Assembly (NCBI GenBank): GCA_035384605.1
Contig: DAOOIV010000013.1
Location: 13,134-77,133, forward strand
Direction of reading: 5' to 3'
DNA: 64,000 bases
Origin: Phycisphaerae bacterium
GTDB taxonomy: Bacteria; Planctomycetota; Phycisphaerae; UBA1845; PWPN01
This document shows positions 55,365-64,000 of this stretch, one piece after another (position 1 is the first letter of the stretch; each line of letters starts with the position of its first letter). Under the pieces are notes generated by a model. It saw nothing but the letters and a program-made list of their open reading frames with translations, did not search any database and had not been told where the DNA came from. Position numbers and translations under genes: made by a program.

Positions 55365-56387
55365 ATGATCGCCCCCGGCAGTCCGAGCGAGGAAGGCTTC
55401 TGCGCCAAATGCCGCTACCCGCTGCGCGGCCTGCCCGAGCCGCGATGCCCGGAATGCGGTAGCGAGTTTGATCCCGCGAACGCTCGCACATTTCTTGTTG
55501 CGACACAACGATGGGCCTTGGGGCCGGTCTCCCGGCGTCTCTGGAACCCTCCGACATGGAAGCTTCACGCCCTGTCCGCCGTACCAGCGTTGCTGATTCT
55601 GTTCAGCTATTCGGTGCCCGGTCAAGTCACCGTTTTTCGGGATCTCGGCACTCTTATCGCGATGGTCCTGCTGGTGTCGTGGCTGTTGCGCCTCATTTTG
55701 TCACTGGCTGTTGAAATCATCTATCGCCCTCCTCTCGATCAGAGGCGTGCCCCAGGGCCATGGCTGCTGACGCCCTTGATCATCTTCGTGACAGCCGTTC
55801 TCTGCCGCTTGGACGTGCCGGCACATGTGGCGTTCGCTCTCAGCAGGCCGTCTCTTGATCGCCTCGCCGCCCGAGCGGCCACCACACCATTGAGTCCGCC
55901 CCTCATGGACCGGTGGGTTGGCGTGTATCCCATCAAAGAAATTCGCAGAATACACGGCGGCATGCGGATATGGGTTTGGGGAACCTACGGCCTCGGCGGC
56001 GGGTTCGCCTGGTTCCCGCAAGGGCCGCCCGTCAGCAATGAATACGTCTACTTTCATTGGTGCGATTCCTGGTACGGCTGGCATGACATGGCACGGGGGG
56101 GACGGTCACTGGCATCCGGAGACTTGTGGCATTTCAGATAGTGCCATTGGGCTGCCCGTTGTCGGGCCACCGAGCCGAATGGATCCCCGACACTCTGGGC
56201 GGCTCGGTTGGTGGCTTCGTTGGCGGTGGGTCTCTGGTACAGGCCAGAGACCGAGGACACGAAATCCGCAATCCGTTGGGCGTTGCCACCCGGGTTGTTT
56301 GCTTTGGCAGGTATCCTGTATGCGTTGAACGTTCCACTGTTCGTGGTATTTGTGTTGCCGAGCCGTGCCCGTGCCAGGGATGGCTAG
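55365..56387 (+). pseudogene. Zinc-ribbon membrane protein interrupted by an in-frame stop
   Basis: The first 258 residues (to TAG at 56139-56141) have an N-terminal ribbon (FCAKCRYPLRGLPEPRCPEC), hydrophobic segments at ~70-83, ~92-120 and ~130-150, and a Trp-rich loop (DSWYGWHDM). After the TAG the same frame continues with coding-like membrane sequence (LWAARLVASLAVGLWYRPET, then WALPPGLFALAGILYALNVP, LFVVFVLPS) to TAG at 56385-56387. The 3' part would be the final transmembrane helices. A G7 run near 56095 just before the stop may be the mutated site. The upstream part could still be translated. Confidence 0.55.
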
Positions 56388-56419
56388 CCGCTTCTCAGCA
56401 GATTTGATACACTGGAAGC

Positions 56420-56704
56420 ATGCGAAACGCCCCTCTTCGATTCGAAGGCTTCGTGTTGCGATCCGGCCGCAAGTACGAGTCGATCTGCCCCGACCTCGAT
56501 GTGGCCAGCTTCGGCAAAACGCCCGCCGATGCTCGGAAGGCCCTGCTGGAAGCCTGTCGGCTTCACGTGGAGTCAGCGATCGAGTGTAATCTTCCCTATC
56601 TTCGCCCCGTGCCTCCTGACGATCACCCATTAAGGGAAGAGCCGTCTCGCATTGTTGAACGCTTCATGGTCACGATCGAGATCGCGGTCAAAGCTCATGC
56701 CTGA
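56420..56704 (+). CDS. hicB: HicB-like antitoxin
   Basis: 94 residues. HicB has a partial RNase-H-like fold: FVLRSGRKYESICPDLDVAS followed by FGKTPADARKALLEACRLHV is the typical YxSxCPELxxxSxGxTxEEAxxNLxEA pattern. It would neutralise HicA. GGAAGC precedes ATG 56420. It overlaps hicA by eight bases, so the order is antitoxin then toxin. HicB usually carries a C-terminal DNA-binding part; here the C-terminus (RIVERFMVTIEIAVKAHA) is short and no ribbon-helix-helix is visible. Confidence 0.82.
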   Translation: MRNAPLRFEGFVLRSGRKYESICPDLDVASFGKTPADARKALLEACRLHVESAIECNLPYLRPVPPDDHPLREEPSRIVERFMVTIEIAVKAHA

Positions 56705-56915
56705 ATTGCCCGTGTTAACAGCGAGACAAGTGATTCAAGCCCTATCAGTATTGGGATTCACCACATTGAGGCAGCGGGGCAGCCACCTGCAGATGAGGCG
56801 GGGGAACCGGATGGCCACCGTACCTCTCCATCGAGGTGACATCCCGCCGGGGACCTTGAAATCGATTTTGCGACAGGCCGGGATTACCGTACAGGAGTTG
56901 ATCGATTCTTTGTAA
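56697..56915 (+). CDS. hicA: HicA-like toxin (mRNA interferase)
   Basis: 72 residues from ATG 56697, overlapping hicB by eight bases. HicA has a double-stranded RNA-binding fold with a catalytic His. The pattern is complete: VLTARQVIQALSVLGFTTLR, QRGSHLQMRR with the His, NRMATVPLHRGDIPPGTLKS, ILRQAGI. It cleaves mRNA. The length and motifs are typical. Confidence 0.88.
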   Translation: MPELPVLTARQVIQALSVLGFTTLRQRGSHLQMRRGNRMATVPLHRGDIPPGTLKSILRQAGITVQELIDSL

Positions 56916-56941
56916 GAGGCGATTGTTCGATACAGGTGCCG

Positions 56942-57601
56942 ATGCCAATGCCCAATGGCACGTGCTACGAAGCCCGGCCGATCATCCTGGCCTCGCAGAG
57001 TCCGCGGCGGGTGGATCTGCTGCGCGAGGCGGGGATTGCCTTTGAGGCAGTTGCGCCGACCTGCGTCGAGCCGGACGTCGCCACATGGATGCGCAGTCCG
57101 GAGGAGTTCGTCCAGTTGGCGGCGTACCAGAAGGTATCGAGCGTAGCCGAGAGATATCCCGATCGGGTTATCCTGGGGGCCGACACGGTGGTAGCCCTCA
57201 ACGGGCGCATGTACGGCAAGCCGGCCGACCGTGACGACGCCCGACGCATTCTTTCGGCGCTGGCCGGCGTGACCCAGGACGTGATCACCGGCGTGACCAT
57301 CCTCCAGCCTGCCAAGGGCAGGCAGCTTGTCGAGTGCGACGTGACCCGGGTGACCATGCGGCCGATGTCCGAAGAGGAAATCGAGGTCTATCTTGATAGT
57401 GGCGAGTGGGAGGGCAAAGCGGGGGCCTACGGTATCCAGGGCACGGCCGACCGATTCGTCGAGAAAGTGGAAGGCAGCTTCAGCAACGTTGTCGGCCTGC
57501 CGGTTGAACGGGTGCTTCGCATGCTGGCCGAGTTCGACATCCGACCGACATACGGTTTCTCGCGTCAGCCACGGGTGAGTGACGCTCAGGAGTGCGAGTG
57601 A
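56942..57601 (+). CDS. maf: Maf-like nucleotide pyrophosphatase
   Basis: 219 residues from ATG 56942 (GTG 56936 and ATG 56948 are alternatives). Maf proteins hydrolyse modified or canonical NTPs to prevent misincorporation and were linked to septum control. Signature elements: ILASQSPRRVDLLREAGI (~14-31), VILGADTVVAL (~72), GKPADRDDARRIL, and YGIQGTADRFVEKVEGSFSN followed by VVGLP (~158-182). The last ~25 residues (RPTYGFSRQPRVSDAQECE) are extra. The next gene overlaps its end by four bases. Confidence 0.9.
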   Translation: MPMPNGTCYEARPIILASQSPRRVDLLREAGIAFEAVAPTCVEPDVATWMRSPEEFVQLAAYQKVSSVAERYPDRVILGADTVVALNGRMYGKPADRDDARRILSALAGVTQDVITGVTILQPAKGRQLVECDVTRVTMRPMSEEEIEVYLDSGEWEGKAGAYGIQGTADRFVEKVEGSFSNVVGLPVERVLRMLAEFDIRPTYGFSRQPRVSDAQECE

Positions 57602-59304
57602 TTCCTGCAACATGGATTGTGATCGTTGCCTCAAGCTTTGCTGCGAACGAGTACTCGCCGCTGACGGCGGGTGAACTGTTACTCGTGTACAACGACGCGG
57701 ATGTCAGCTCGCGAACCCTGGCCAAGCACTATGCTGAGCTCCGGGACGTGCCTCGCGATCAACTGTGCCCGCTGGTGATCATGCGGGTTGGCGAGGAGAT
57801 CGCCCCTGCCGATTTCGAGCGGCTGATCCGTGAGCCAGTTCGCCGCTACCTGGAGGAGCACGGTCTTCGGGACAAGGTTCGTTGCCTGGTGACCTTCTAC
57901 GGTCTGCCGATTCGCGTCGGTCGGCAAACACCGTCAGTTGCGCAGCAACAGTTACTGGTCAAATGGCGGCCGCGACTCAAGCGGGAGATTCGCGAGTTCG
58001 AGGCGATGCTGCGGCAGCTCGAGAGCGTGGCCGGACTGGCTTCCCGTCCCGCCGAGGTGAGACCACCCGATGAGAACGATCTTCCCAGACTGTTGCAGCA
58101 GTACGTCAAGGCCCGCGAGGCCGCAATCAAGCTCATGGCCGGTCCGTCCGCGCAGCCTGAGAACGAAGAACGCCGCCGCAACTGGCTGGAGCTGATGCAG
58201 AAGGCCGAAGGACAGGCGTTCGTGGCGACCCATCTGCAGGTGGTTTCCGGAGACGGTGACCAAGCCGTACGCCGGCAACTCGAACGGCTTCGCGAATCGG
58301 TTTCCGCGGACGACGCTCGGGTCCAGCAGATACTTGCCGAAGGGATCGAGTCGTCTTCCCGCGAGGAGGCATGGCAGATACTCCAGCGCAACCGCGGCCT
58401 GCTTGCCCTGTTGTCCGCGATCCAAAGGGATATTCAGTCCATCCAACCGGAGGAAACCGAAGCATCCGTGGACAGTGAACTGATGCTCCTGTGGTGGCGC
58501 GACTATCCGCGATATCGCTGGGTGGTCAACACACTGAACTGGCAACGGCGGGCGGCGGCCGAGCAGCAGGTTGCGCAGTACGAGCCGCCGTGGCTCTGGA
58601 GGACGCTGATGGTCAGCCGGATTGATGCCGGCAGCGCCGCCGTCGCCCGCCGGATGATCGACCAGGCGATCACCATCGAGAAAGTTGGCATGACCGGCAA
58701 GTTCTACATCGACGCCCGGGGGCTCAAGCCCGACGGCAATTACGGTGATTACGATGAGAGTCTTCGGAAGCTCGCCCGGATGTTGCAGAACGCGGGAAGC
58801 ATCCCTGTCGTGCTGGACAATCGGGCCGACGTGTTCCAGCCCGGCCAGTGTCCTCAGGCAATTCTCTATTGCGGCTGGTACAGCCTGCGCAAGTACGTGC
58901 CTGCCTTTACGTTCGTTCCCGGGGCGGTGGGCTTTCACGTCGGCAGCTTTGAGGCGGCGAGCCTCAAAGGCCCCAAGGAGACCGGCTGGTGCAAGAACCT
59001 GCTCGACGACGGCGTCATTGCCACCATTGGCCCGGTAGCCGAGCCGTATCTGAACTCGTTCCCGCAAGCCGACCGTTTCTTCGGCCTGTTGCTCACCGGG
59101 CGCTACACCCTTGCCGAGTGCTACGCCTACACGCTGCCGTTCAACTCGTGGATGCAGATGCTGCTGGGCGATCCGCTATACCGGCCGTTTGCCCGCAGCC
59201 CGGTGTTGACGGTTGAGGATGTGTATGATCCGCGGGAAATCCCGAGAGCGTTTCGGCAGCGTGCGACCAGTCAGCCTGCCACCGATTCCGCGGACAATAA
59301 GTAG
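57598..59304 (+). CDS. TIGR03790-family secreted protein
   Basis: 568 residues from GTG 57598, which overlaps the maf stop by four bases (GTGA) and has AGGAG upstream; GTG 57592 is the alternative. A short signal-like N-terminus (IPATWIVIVASSFAANEYSP) precedes LTAGELLLVYNDADVSSRTL, YAELRDVPRDQLCPL and CLVTFYGLPIRV, the pattern of TIGR03790. A ~250-residue helical insertion (~120-330, RQTPSVAQQQLLVKWRPRLK...) separates this from ILYCGWYSLRKYVPAFTFVP, GAVGFHVGSFEAASL and LTGRYTLAECYAYTLPFNSW. The family occurs in planctomycetes and acidobacteria and has no known function. The insertion is longer than in the members I recall. Confidence 0.78.
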   Translation: MIPATWIVIVASSFAANEYSPLTAGELLLVYNDADVSSRTLAKHYAELRDVPRDQLCPLVIMRVGEEIAPADFERLIREPVRRYLEEHGLRDKVRCLVTFYGLPIRVGRQTPSVAQQQLLVKWRPRLKREIREFEAMLRQLESVAGLASRPAEVRPPDENDLPRLLQQYVKAREAAIKLMAGPSAQPENEERRRNWLELMQKAEGQAFVATHLQVVSGDGDQAVRRQLERLRESVSADDARVQQILAEGIESSSREEAWQILQRNRGLLALLSAIQRDIQSIQPEETEASVDSELMLLWWRDYPRYRWVVNTLNWQRRAAAEQQVAQYEPPWLWRTLMVSRIDAGSAAVARRMIDQAITIEKVGMTGKFYIDARGLKPDGNYGDYDESLRKLARMLQNAGSIPVVLDNRADVFQPGQCPQAILYCGWYSLRKYVPAFTFVPGAVGFHVGSFEAASLKGPKETGWCKNLLDDGVIATIGPVAEPYLNSFPQADRFFGLLLTGRYTLAECYAYTLPFNSWMQMLLGDPLYRPFARSPVLTVEDVYDPREIPRAFRQRATSQPATDSADNK

Positions 59305-59342
59305 GCCGCAACGTCGTCGGTTCTCTGCCGGCCGCTTCCTGA

Positions 59343-62069
59343 TCACTCTTCTCGCAACGTCGGCCCGGCCTGCTCTTGCTCGGCGATCAGCAGGCTCAGT
59401 GGGGCAAAGCGGGTCATCGGCACCTCGAAGACGCCTTCCTTCACCGGAATCGGTTCACCTGAAGGCCGCCCCCGCAGATCGCACGGCAGGACGCTTGTGG
59501 GCCGCAACCCGTCGGGCAGTTGAACGCGGCAGGGTTGATCGCTGCCGATCTGCTCCCACAGACGCAGAAGCAGCCCGTGGCCGTCGGGGTTCGGTCCTAA
59601 CGCGGTCACCAGGACGCCCTTGCGCGACAAGGTCAGGCCGGCGCGGGCCGGCGGAAGGGTTCCGGCCTTTCCTTTGACCAGTATTGCCTGGCAATGAACG
59701 CGGGCCTCCATCGCCGGAGTGACGAGGGCGTCCTCCTCGGCCGTGCCCGAAATCGGCCACAGACGCACGCGGCACGACCATGCGCCGCCGATCCATTGCA
59801 CGAAATTCGTGGACCATTGGTTGTTGAACAGATTCACGTACACCATCGGTCGTTTGGGAACGAAATCCCGCGAGAACTTCCACAGGCCGCGCTCGTCGAG
59901 GCAGACCAGCGGTGAATCGATCGGGCAGATACCCGCGCCTTTGCCCTTGGGGGCGGTGAGGGTCAAACCGGTGGTCAGCGCATAGACCATGTGGTTGGCC
60001 GATGGCTGCACGTCGCGGGCGGGGTCGACGACGCACCCGAGGCGCCCGAGCCGAAACACAGGCTGATCGATCCGTAAAGGCAGGCAAAGCCATCCGGCTT
60101 CGGGCCACGGAGTAGCCTGCTTGTCGGAGACCTTCCATTCGAAATCGACGAACGGTAAATCCTCGTAGAGGCGAATCGTCAGACTGACGCGGCCGTTGAA
60201 AAGCTCGGACGGCTGAGCAGCGAGGATGATCCGCGTCGAGACCGGACCGTGGTCGATGGTGTGCGAGAAGCGCGGAGGCGAGAACACGCTGTGAGGAACC
60301 TGGTCGGCCGGCGGCATTCCGGGTTTGCCGAAGTCGCCTTCGAGCCATGGAGCCTTGCCTCTCGTGTAAACGTCGAGGAATTGCGAGACATCGTCGGCGC
60401 CGTAGCGTTCATAGACGAACTGACCAAGCCCGATTCCGTCGATCTCGCCGGCAAGGTTCTGATCACTCTGCTTGTCATAAAGCGAAGTAATGGTTCCGCG
60501 CGTCGTATCGATGCGGACGCGCCATCTCGGGTTTTCGACAACCTGCAGAGCATCGAACGAATCCGCCCTTTGCCATGCCGTTTTGCCCGTGGGCGAAACG
60601 GTTCCGGCACTGTCGAGCACAAAAGTGCGATAGCCGAGCGGCGGGACCCCGTGGGCGACGAAAGAGAGCTGCTCATCCTTCAGTTCCGCCGGGACAGACC
60701 GTCCGGTCTCCAGATCGCGGACCTTGCCCACGGTCGCCTGCGACCACGGCAGACTGACCACGTCATCCCGTGACCACGGCAGCGGGTTGAACACGACGAT
60801 CCGGGTTCCTTCGACGTTGACAGCGGCGGCCAGTGCCCGAATGCCCTCCCCCAGCGTCGGCCTGATCAGTTCCTCAACTCGACGGATATAGGCTGCATGC
60901 TGGCCCCACGACTGTTCAAGCTTGACGAAGGTGCCTTTGTCGTACTCATCCTGCCATGCCTGCCCATAGAGGCGCGGAAACCGCTTGCCGTCCAAGCCCC
61001 AGGTGTGCTCGCCGAAAAGGAAGCTCTGCTCGTAAGCCTCAGCGATCGTCCCGCTCATGTCCACGTCACCGACGCGCCACAGGTCAAGCAGCGTGCCGAG
61101 CGATTCGGTCGCCCCGATGAGCGGACGCACGCGGCGGGCCAGGCCGCTCTCGACCGGCATCGACATGATCCCGTGAATCCAGGTGTCGGGCATGTCGGCG
61201 CGGACGACCGGTAGATCCGGCTTCTCTGCAAGAATGGCATCGGCGAAGTCCGACAGCCGGCCCATGCGGATCTTGACATCGGGCAATTCACTCTTGGCCT
61301 GTGCCAACAGCTCTTGTATCTGCTCGGGCGTCGGTGGTCCATGGTTGTCGCCCGTGTGGATCAGGGCCAGCCAGGCGGCGTGCGACCAGTCGGCCGGCGG
61401 CGTGAGGCCTGTGCCGTAGGCGGGAGATTGCATGGTGAGCACGCGACTGCCGTCGGGCCCCTCCCACCAGAACAGCACCGGCACATCCGGCGGCGTGCTC
61501 AGGCGGTTGCAGCCCAGGTGCAGGAAGGTCACGCCTGCCTGGGCCAGGATCGTGGACAGCGCCCAGGCGTGCGACGGCACGTCGGTCATCTTGGCGTCGC
61601 GGGGCAACTCCTGACCGAACTGCCGGGCCAGACGCGACGAGAAACCCATGCCGCGGACGAGGTCTTCGAGTTCGAGCGACTCGGTGTGCGTCGTGCCCGG
61701 CAGAGCGTGCCAGACAAGGCGGCTCTCGCGGATCATCGCGACGATGCGCTCACGCCGCGCATCCGTCTGCAGCGGACCGAGAATGTGGCTCAACGGCCAG
61801 CCGGGCAGAGTCCACACGAACCGCTGCTCGGGCGGCAGATCTCGCGTCTGGTCGCAAACCGCCAACGCCTTGTCGATCATCGTCGTGCGGTAGTAGTCAA
61901 GCACGTTGGACACCAGGTCGGTATAGCCGATGTCGAAATGCGTCTTGCAGACGACGACGACTTCTTTCACCTGTGCCGGCGAGGTTGTCTGGGCGGCCAG
62001 TCGCGAACTCGCCATCGAAAGAAGAACTGCTATCAGGCAGAGACGCCGAATGATTTGTTCATCCTTCAT
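59343..62069 (-). CDS. Secreted GH38-like alpha-mannosidase family protein
   Basis: 908 residues from ATG 62069; the signal peptide (LCLIAVLLSMASSRLAAQ) follows. The N-terminal (alpha/beta)7 domain begins KEVVVVCKTHFDIGYTDL, where HxD are Zn ligands of GH38, and FVWTLPGWPLSHIL contains the usual continuation. HALPGTTHTESLELEDLVRG, PDTWIHGIMSMP and FLFGEHTWGLDG provide further active-site-like His/Asp residues. The C-terminal half is the beta-sandwich type (IVVFNPLPWSRDDVVSLP, PWPEAGWLCLPLRI). GH38 enzymes cleave alpha-mannosides. The middle helix-rich linker is typical. It starts 11 bases after the TrmJ-like stop. Specificity is not certain; related unknown subfamilies exist. Confidence 0.8.
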   Translation of the reverse strand: MKDEQIIRRLCLIAVLLSMASSRLAAQTTSPAQVKEVVVVCKTHFDIGYTDLVSNVLDYYRTTMIDKALAVCDQTRDLPPEQRFVWTLPGWPLSHILGPLQTDARRERIVAMIRESRLVWHALPGTTHTESLELEDLVRGMGFSSRLARQFGQELPRDAKMTDVPSHAWALSTILAQAGVTFLHLGCNRLSTPPDVPVLFWWEGPDGSRVLTMQSPAYGTGLTPPADWSHAAWLALIHTGDNHGPPTPEQIQELLAQAKSELPDVKIRMGRLSDFADAILAEKPDLPVVRADMPDTWIHGIMSMPVESGLARRVRPLIGATESLGTLLDLWRVGDVDMSGTIAEAYEQSFLFGEHTWGLDGKRFPRLYGQAWQDEYDKGTFVKLEQSWGQHAAYIRRVEELIRPTLGEGIRALAAAVNVEGTRIVVFNPLPWSRDDVVSLPWSQATVGKVRDLETGRSVPAELKDEQLSFVAHGVPPLGYRTFVLDSAGTVSPTGKTAWQRADSFDALQVVENPRWRVRIDTTRGTITSLYDKQSDQNLAGEIDGIGLGQFVYERYGADDVSQFLDVYTRGKAPWLEGDFGKPGMPPADQVPHSVFSPPRFSHTIDHGPVSTRIILAAQPSELFNGRVSLTIRLYEDLPFVDFEWKVSDKQATPWPEAGWLCLPLRIDQPVFRLGRLGCVVDPARDVQPSANHMVYALTTGLTLTAPKGKGAGICPIDSPLVCLDERGLWKFSRDFVPKRPMVYVNLFNNQWSTNFVQWIGGAWSCRVRLWPISGTAEEDALVTPAMEARVHCQAILVKGKAGTLPPARAGLTLSRKGVLVTALGPNPDGHGLLLRLWEQIGSDQPCRVQLPDGLRPTSVLPCDLRGRPSGEPIPVKEGVFEVPMTRFAPLSLLIAEQEQAGPTLREE

Positions 62070-62079
62070 CCTTCCGCCT

Positions 62080-62904
62080 TCATCCTTTCTCAACGAAGCC
62101 CGAACCCTTTGATGGCCCCGCAGGCGCTGACTTCTTTCCGTAGACCGCAAACTCGTCGATCTGCTGCGCCAGCCCGATGAGAATCTGTGCCTCGGCCCGC
62201 GTCAGCCGTGCCCGCGAGAGAATGTTTCGGATCGGAAACATCAGGTGATCGGGTTTTTCGGGCCTCAGGTATCCGATAGTCAGCAGAGCATGTTGCAGCT
62301 TGATCATCAGCCGATTCATCAGTTTCAGGTCGGCCGGGTCCAAGCACCGTTTCGGGTGCCCCTTCGGTTCCGGCGCGCCGGCCACGGCCACAAACGTCTC
62401 ATACAGGCAGATGGCCACTGCGTGCGAGAGATTCAGCGTGCCGTAGGCAGGGCTGGCCGGGATGTTCACCACCGCGTCGCAGTTGACCAAATCCTCACGC
62501 GACAGCCCATTGTCCTCGGTCCCGAACAGGATGGCGACGTCGCCTTCGCCGACGTGCTCGGCCAGGACGCGGGCCATCGCCGGCGGAGTCAGATCGTCGG
62601 CTTGATGAACCGGCCCGCGCCGTCGGCTGGCCCCCACCGCATACACCACGCCATCCAGCGCCTCGCTCAGCGTCGGGACGATCCGGGCCGAGGTCAGCCG
62701 GTGCTCGCCGTGCGTGCTGCGCTGCAAAGCCTCTCTTGAAACCGCGCTGGCCTTCGGCTCGACCAGCACAAGCTGCCCGGCATCGAAGTTCTCCATCAGC
62801 CGGGCGACCGCCCCGATGTTGCCGGCCACCTGCGGGCGCACCAGGACCACGCGTACGCGCCGCATCAGATCGAGACGACCGTTGGCCGCTTGTTTGTCAG
62901 TCAT
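62080..62904 (-). CDS. TrmJ-like tRNA 2'-O-methyltransferase (SpoU family)
   Basis: 274 residues from ATG 62904, with GGAAG just upstream. SpoU/TrmJ enzymes methylate the 2'-O of a nucleoside in the tRNA anticodon loop using SAM, with a knotted fold. VVLVRPQVAGNIGAVARLME (~19-38) is motif 1, AILFGTEDNGLSREDLVNCD (~125) is motif 2, and IPASPAYGTLNLSHAVAICL (~150) is motif 3. A C-terminal helical extension (MIKLQHALLTIGYLRPEKPD, NILSRARLTRAEAQILIGLA) is as in TrmJ. trmJ is the best guess, but other SpoU members cannot be excluded. Upstream Met codons to 63042 are not supported. Confidence 0.88.
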   Translation of the reverse strand: MTDKQAANGRLDLMRRVRVVLVRPQVAGNIGAVARLMENFDAGQLVLVEPKASAVSREALQRSTHGEHRLTSARIVPTLSEALDGVVYAVGASRRRGPVHQADDLTPPAMARVLAEHVGEGDVAILFGTEDNGLSREDLVNCDAVVNIPASPAYGTLNLSHAVAICLYETFVAVAGAPEPKGHPKRCLDPADLKLMNRLMIKLQHALLTIGYLRPEKPDHLMFPIRNILSRARLTRAEAQILIGLAQQIDEFAVYGKKSAPAGPSKGSGFVEKG

Positions 62905-63236
62905 GGCTTCCGTCACCGGCGGTGATTCTACTCGAACCGGCCAAGAAGTGTCCTCACCCCACAGTCGGCCCATCTGTCGCGATTCCGCGTCCGGCGATCC
63001 TGGTCGTGTGCCGATGCTTCTTGAACCTGTTGTCACCGACATCGGTCAGGAGACGAGAACGCCGGCACAACTGATGCCTCGGTTGCACAAGAATCTCCGC
63101 AGGTCTGCAGAAGAGTACGTTTGGAGCGGGCGTTTCGCGCTGAAATACGGCTGCCGCCGGATCTCACCGGCGGCGACGTTCAAGGGCGACGACAGAACAC
63201 GGCCCATTCTCAATTCCACATTCACAATTCTTCATT

Positions 63237-63265
63237 CCCCGGCGTTGCAGTATGCAACGCTGGGG
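63237..63265. repeat. REP-like hairpin of 12 base pairs
   Basis: CCCCG GCGTTGC, loop AGTAT, GCAACGC TGGGG. The stem is 12 pairs including one G-T wobble. Only one copy was noticed in the window. Confidence 0.5.
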
Positions 63266-63283
63266 TTAAAACACCGCCCCTCT

Positions 63284-63330
63284 GGCTGCTGACAGCCGAA
63301 TGCTGACCGCTGAATGCCGAGTGCCGACCG
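63284..63330. repeat. Degenerate GCTGA/GCCGA tandem tract
   Basis: GCTGACAGCCGAATGCTGAC followed by CGCTGAATGCCGAGTGCCGA: units of about 7 bases, GCTGAxx or GCCGAxx. It resembles AGCTGATCGCTGACGGCTGA at about 15335-15355 and the CTGA tract at 22675-22778. Confidence 0.45.
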
Positions 63331-63756
63331 TACCTGCCCCAGCGGCCCGTCACCACCAAACCCTGAGGAGTCTTCACATTTCAACGATCGTTCGAGAAGA
63401 CTCAACTACACCCTTGACGTTCTATAGCGGGTCTTTTCCGGGCCCTTTTCCTGGCGCGTCCACAGTCTGCCCTCCCGCAAAGCCGGCGGGGGTCCTTACG
63501 CACCAGGGAGTAATTCTTTAGCCAAGGCTTGACACGCGGAGGAGCGTACCGGTAATATGCATATGGTTCAATGCGCCAGTCCGGCTTGCGGGAATCCCAC
63601 CGGCCGGGCCGTGAGAGGAGGCAAGAACAGGGCCAAGAGAGCCCGAACGGAACGTACGTAGCTGATTGAATATCAGCGTTACAGACTTGGGCGCTTATCT
63701 GAAAACCGCCAGCCAGGGTTCTTCCTGGAAAATGCCAAAACGCACAGGGCTGGGCG

Positions 63757-63774
63757 CACTCCCGCATGGGAGTG
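63757..63774. repeat. Perfect 7-bp hairpin
   Basis: CACTCCC, GCAT, GGGAGTG. A short perfect inverted repeat in a region without a gene. It could be a REP-like element; a second copy was not seen. Confidence 0.35.
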
Positions 63775-64000
63775 TCGTCCTGGTCCGTGCTTGGCGTGGG
63801 TCTGGCGACCCTTCAGATAGTGCGGGTCCTTGGCGGCACTTCCTTTTTCTTGTCGCCGTATCCCGCCACCCGCTGCGACTGATCTGCGAACCGATGACCT
63901 GATTCTCCGGCGCATTGCGACGGCATTTCGGGAGTGGTGAGTGTATTTGCCAGCGTCGTTCTGAAAGTGCAGAGATTTCGCCGGTTTGAATATGTAGTCT

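Larger units (their letters stand above)
62905..64000. other. Long non-coding or unassigned end region with repeats
   Basis: About 1.1 kb without a convincing gene. It holds a 12-bp hairpin (63237-63265), a CTGA-rich degenerate tract (63284-63330) and a perfect 7-bp hairpin (63757-63774). Several short open frames, for example 63402-63767 on the minus strand and 63666-63902 on the plus strand, overlap these repeats and show no domain, so I regard them as chance frames. A gene may begin beyond the window. Confidence 0.45.

Noticed and set aside
63402..63902. Short frames on both strands near the window end
   Set aside because: They overlap hairpin repeats, contradict one another and show no recognisable domain.

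Overview
The window looks like chromosomal DNA of a free-living Planctomycetota bacterium, most likely of the Phycisphaerae side. The evidence is high G+C, secreted proteins ending in Gly/Cys-rich dockerin-like EF-hand modules (3058-6213, 7275-10721, 33543-34251), a PEP-CTERM protein, several small Zn-ribbon membrane proteins, a TIGR03790 protein and many lipoproteins. An ADP-heptose epimerase (rfaD) points to an LPS-bearing outer membrane and FlgM to flagella. I found no rRNA, tRNA or CRISPR array.

Layout. 1-10.7 kb: secreted carbohydrate and lipid functions (barrel-ceramidase fusion, triplicated surface protein with dockerin, starch-binding-like PEP-CTERM protein, GH13 amylase with two dockerin-like modules). 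10.9-19.8 kb: pyrE, an IS4-type transposase relic, a CPPED1-like phosphoesterase lipoprotein, membrane and small proteins, two cysteine-peptidase-type lipoproteins and a beta-propeller fusion. 19.9-28 kb: a MazF-like toxin-antitoxin pair behind ligA, a cupin, rfaD, a divergent diadenylate-cyclase-fold (DACNV-like) protein and a LarA-like racemase. 27.6-35.6 kb: TPR protein, GH28 protein, an ankyrin relic, a Tat-exported protein, a frameshifted dockerin protein abutting a truncated DUF4143 ATPase, and a Zn-ribbon protein. 35.6-43.8 kb: ffh, an alpha/alpha-toroid-like protein, hsp20 with an RCK protein, pyrK, an AAA ATPase with a probable PD-(D/E)XK nuclease (candidate defence pair), and a split YeeE/YedE transporter. 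43.9-57 kb: AmrB/MEMO1, a PIN module, gyrA, a thrombospondin-3 protein, flgM with a structured leader, a DUF1080 protein, hslU, a nonsense-interrupted Zn-ribbon protein, and hicBA. 57-64 kb: maf, TIGR03790, a GH38 protein, a TrmJ-like methyltransferase, and about 1.1 kb with no convincing gene.

Together these are core housekeeping genes (ligA, ffh, gyrA, hslU, pyrE, pyrK, maf, trmJ-like) scattered among polysaccharide-degrading, surface-exposed accessory genes, with three toxin-antitoxin modules and one candidate defence pair. Intergenic DNA is rich in relics (transposase, ankyrin, truncated ATPase) and dispersed repeats: an ~88-bp element in three copies and several REP-like hairpins. Starts were chosen from Shine-Dalgarno sequences and signal peptides read by eye; family names rest on motif recognition, not on database searches.
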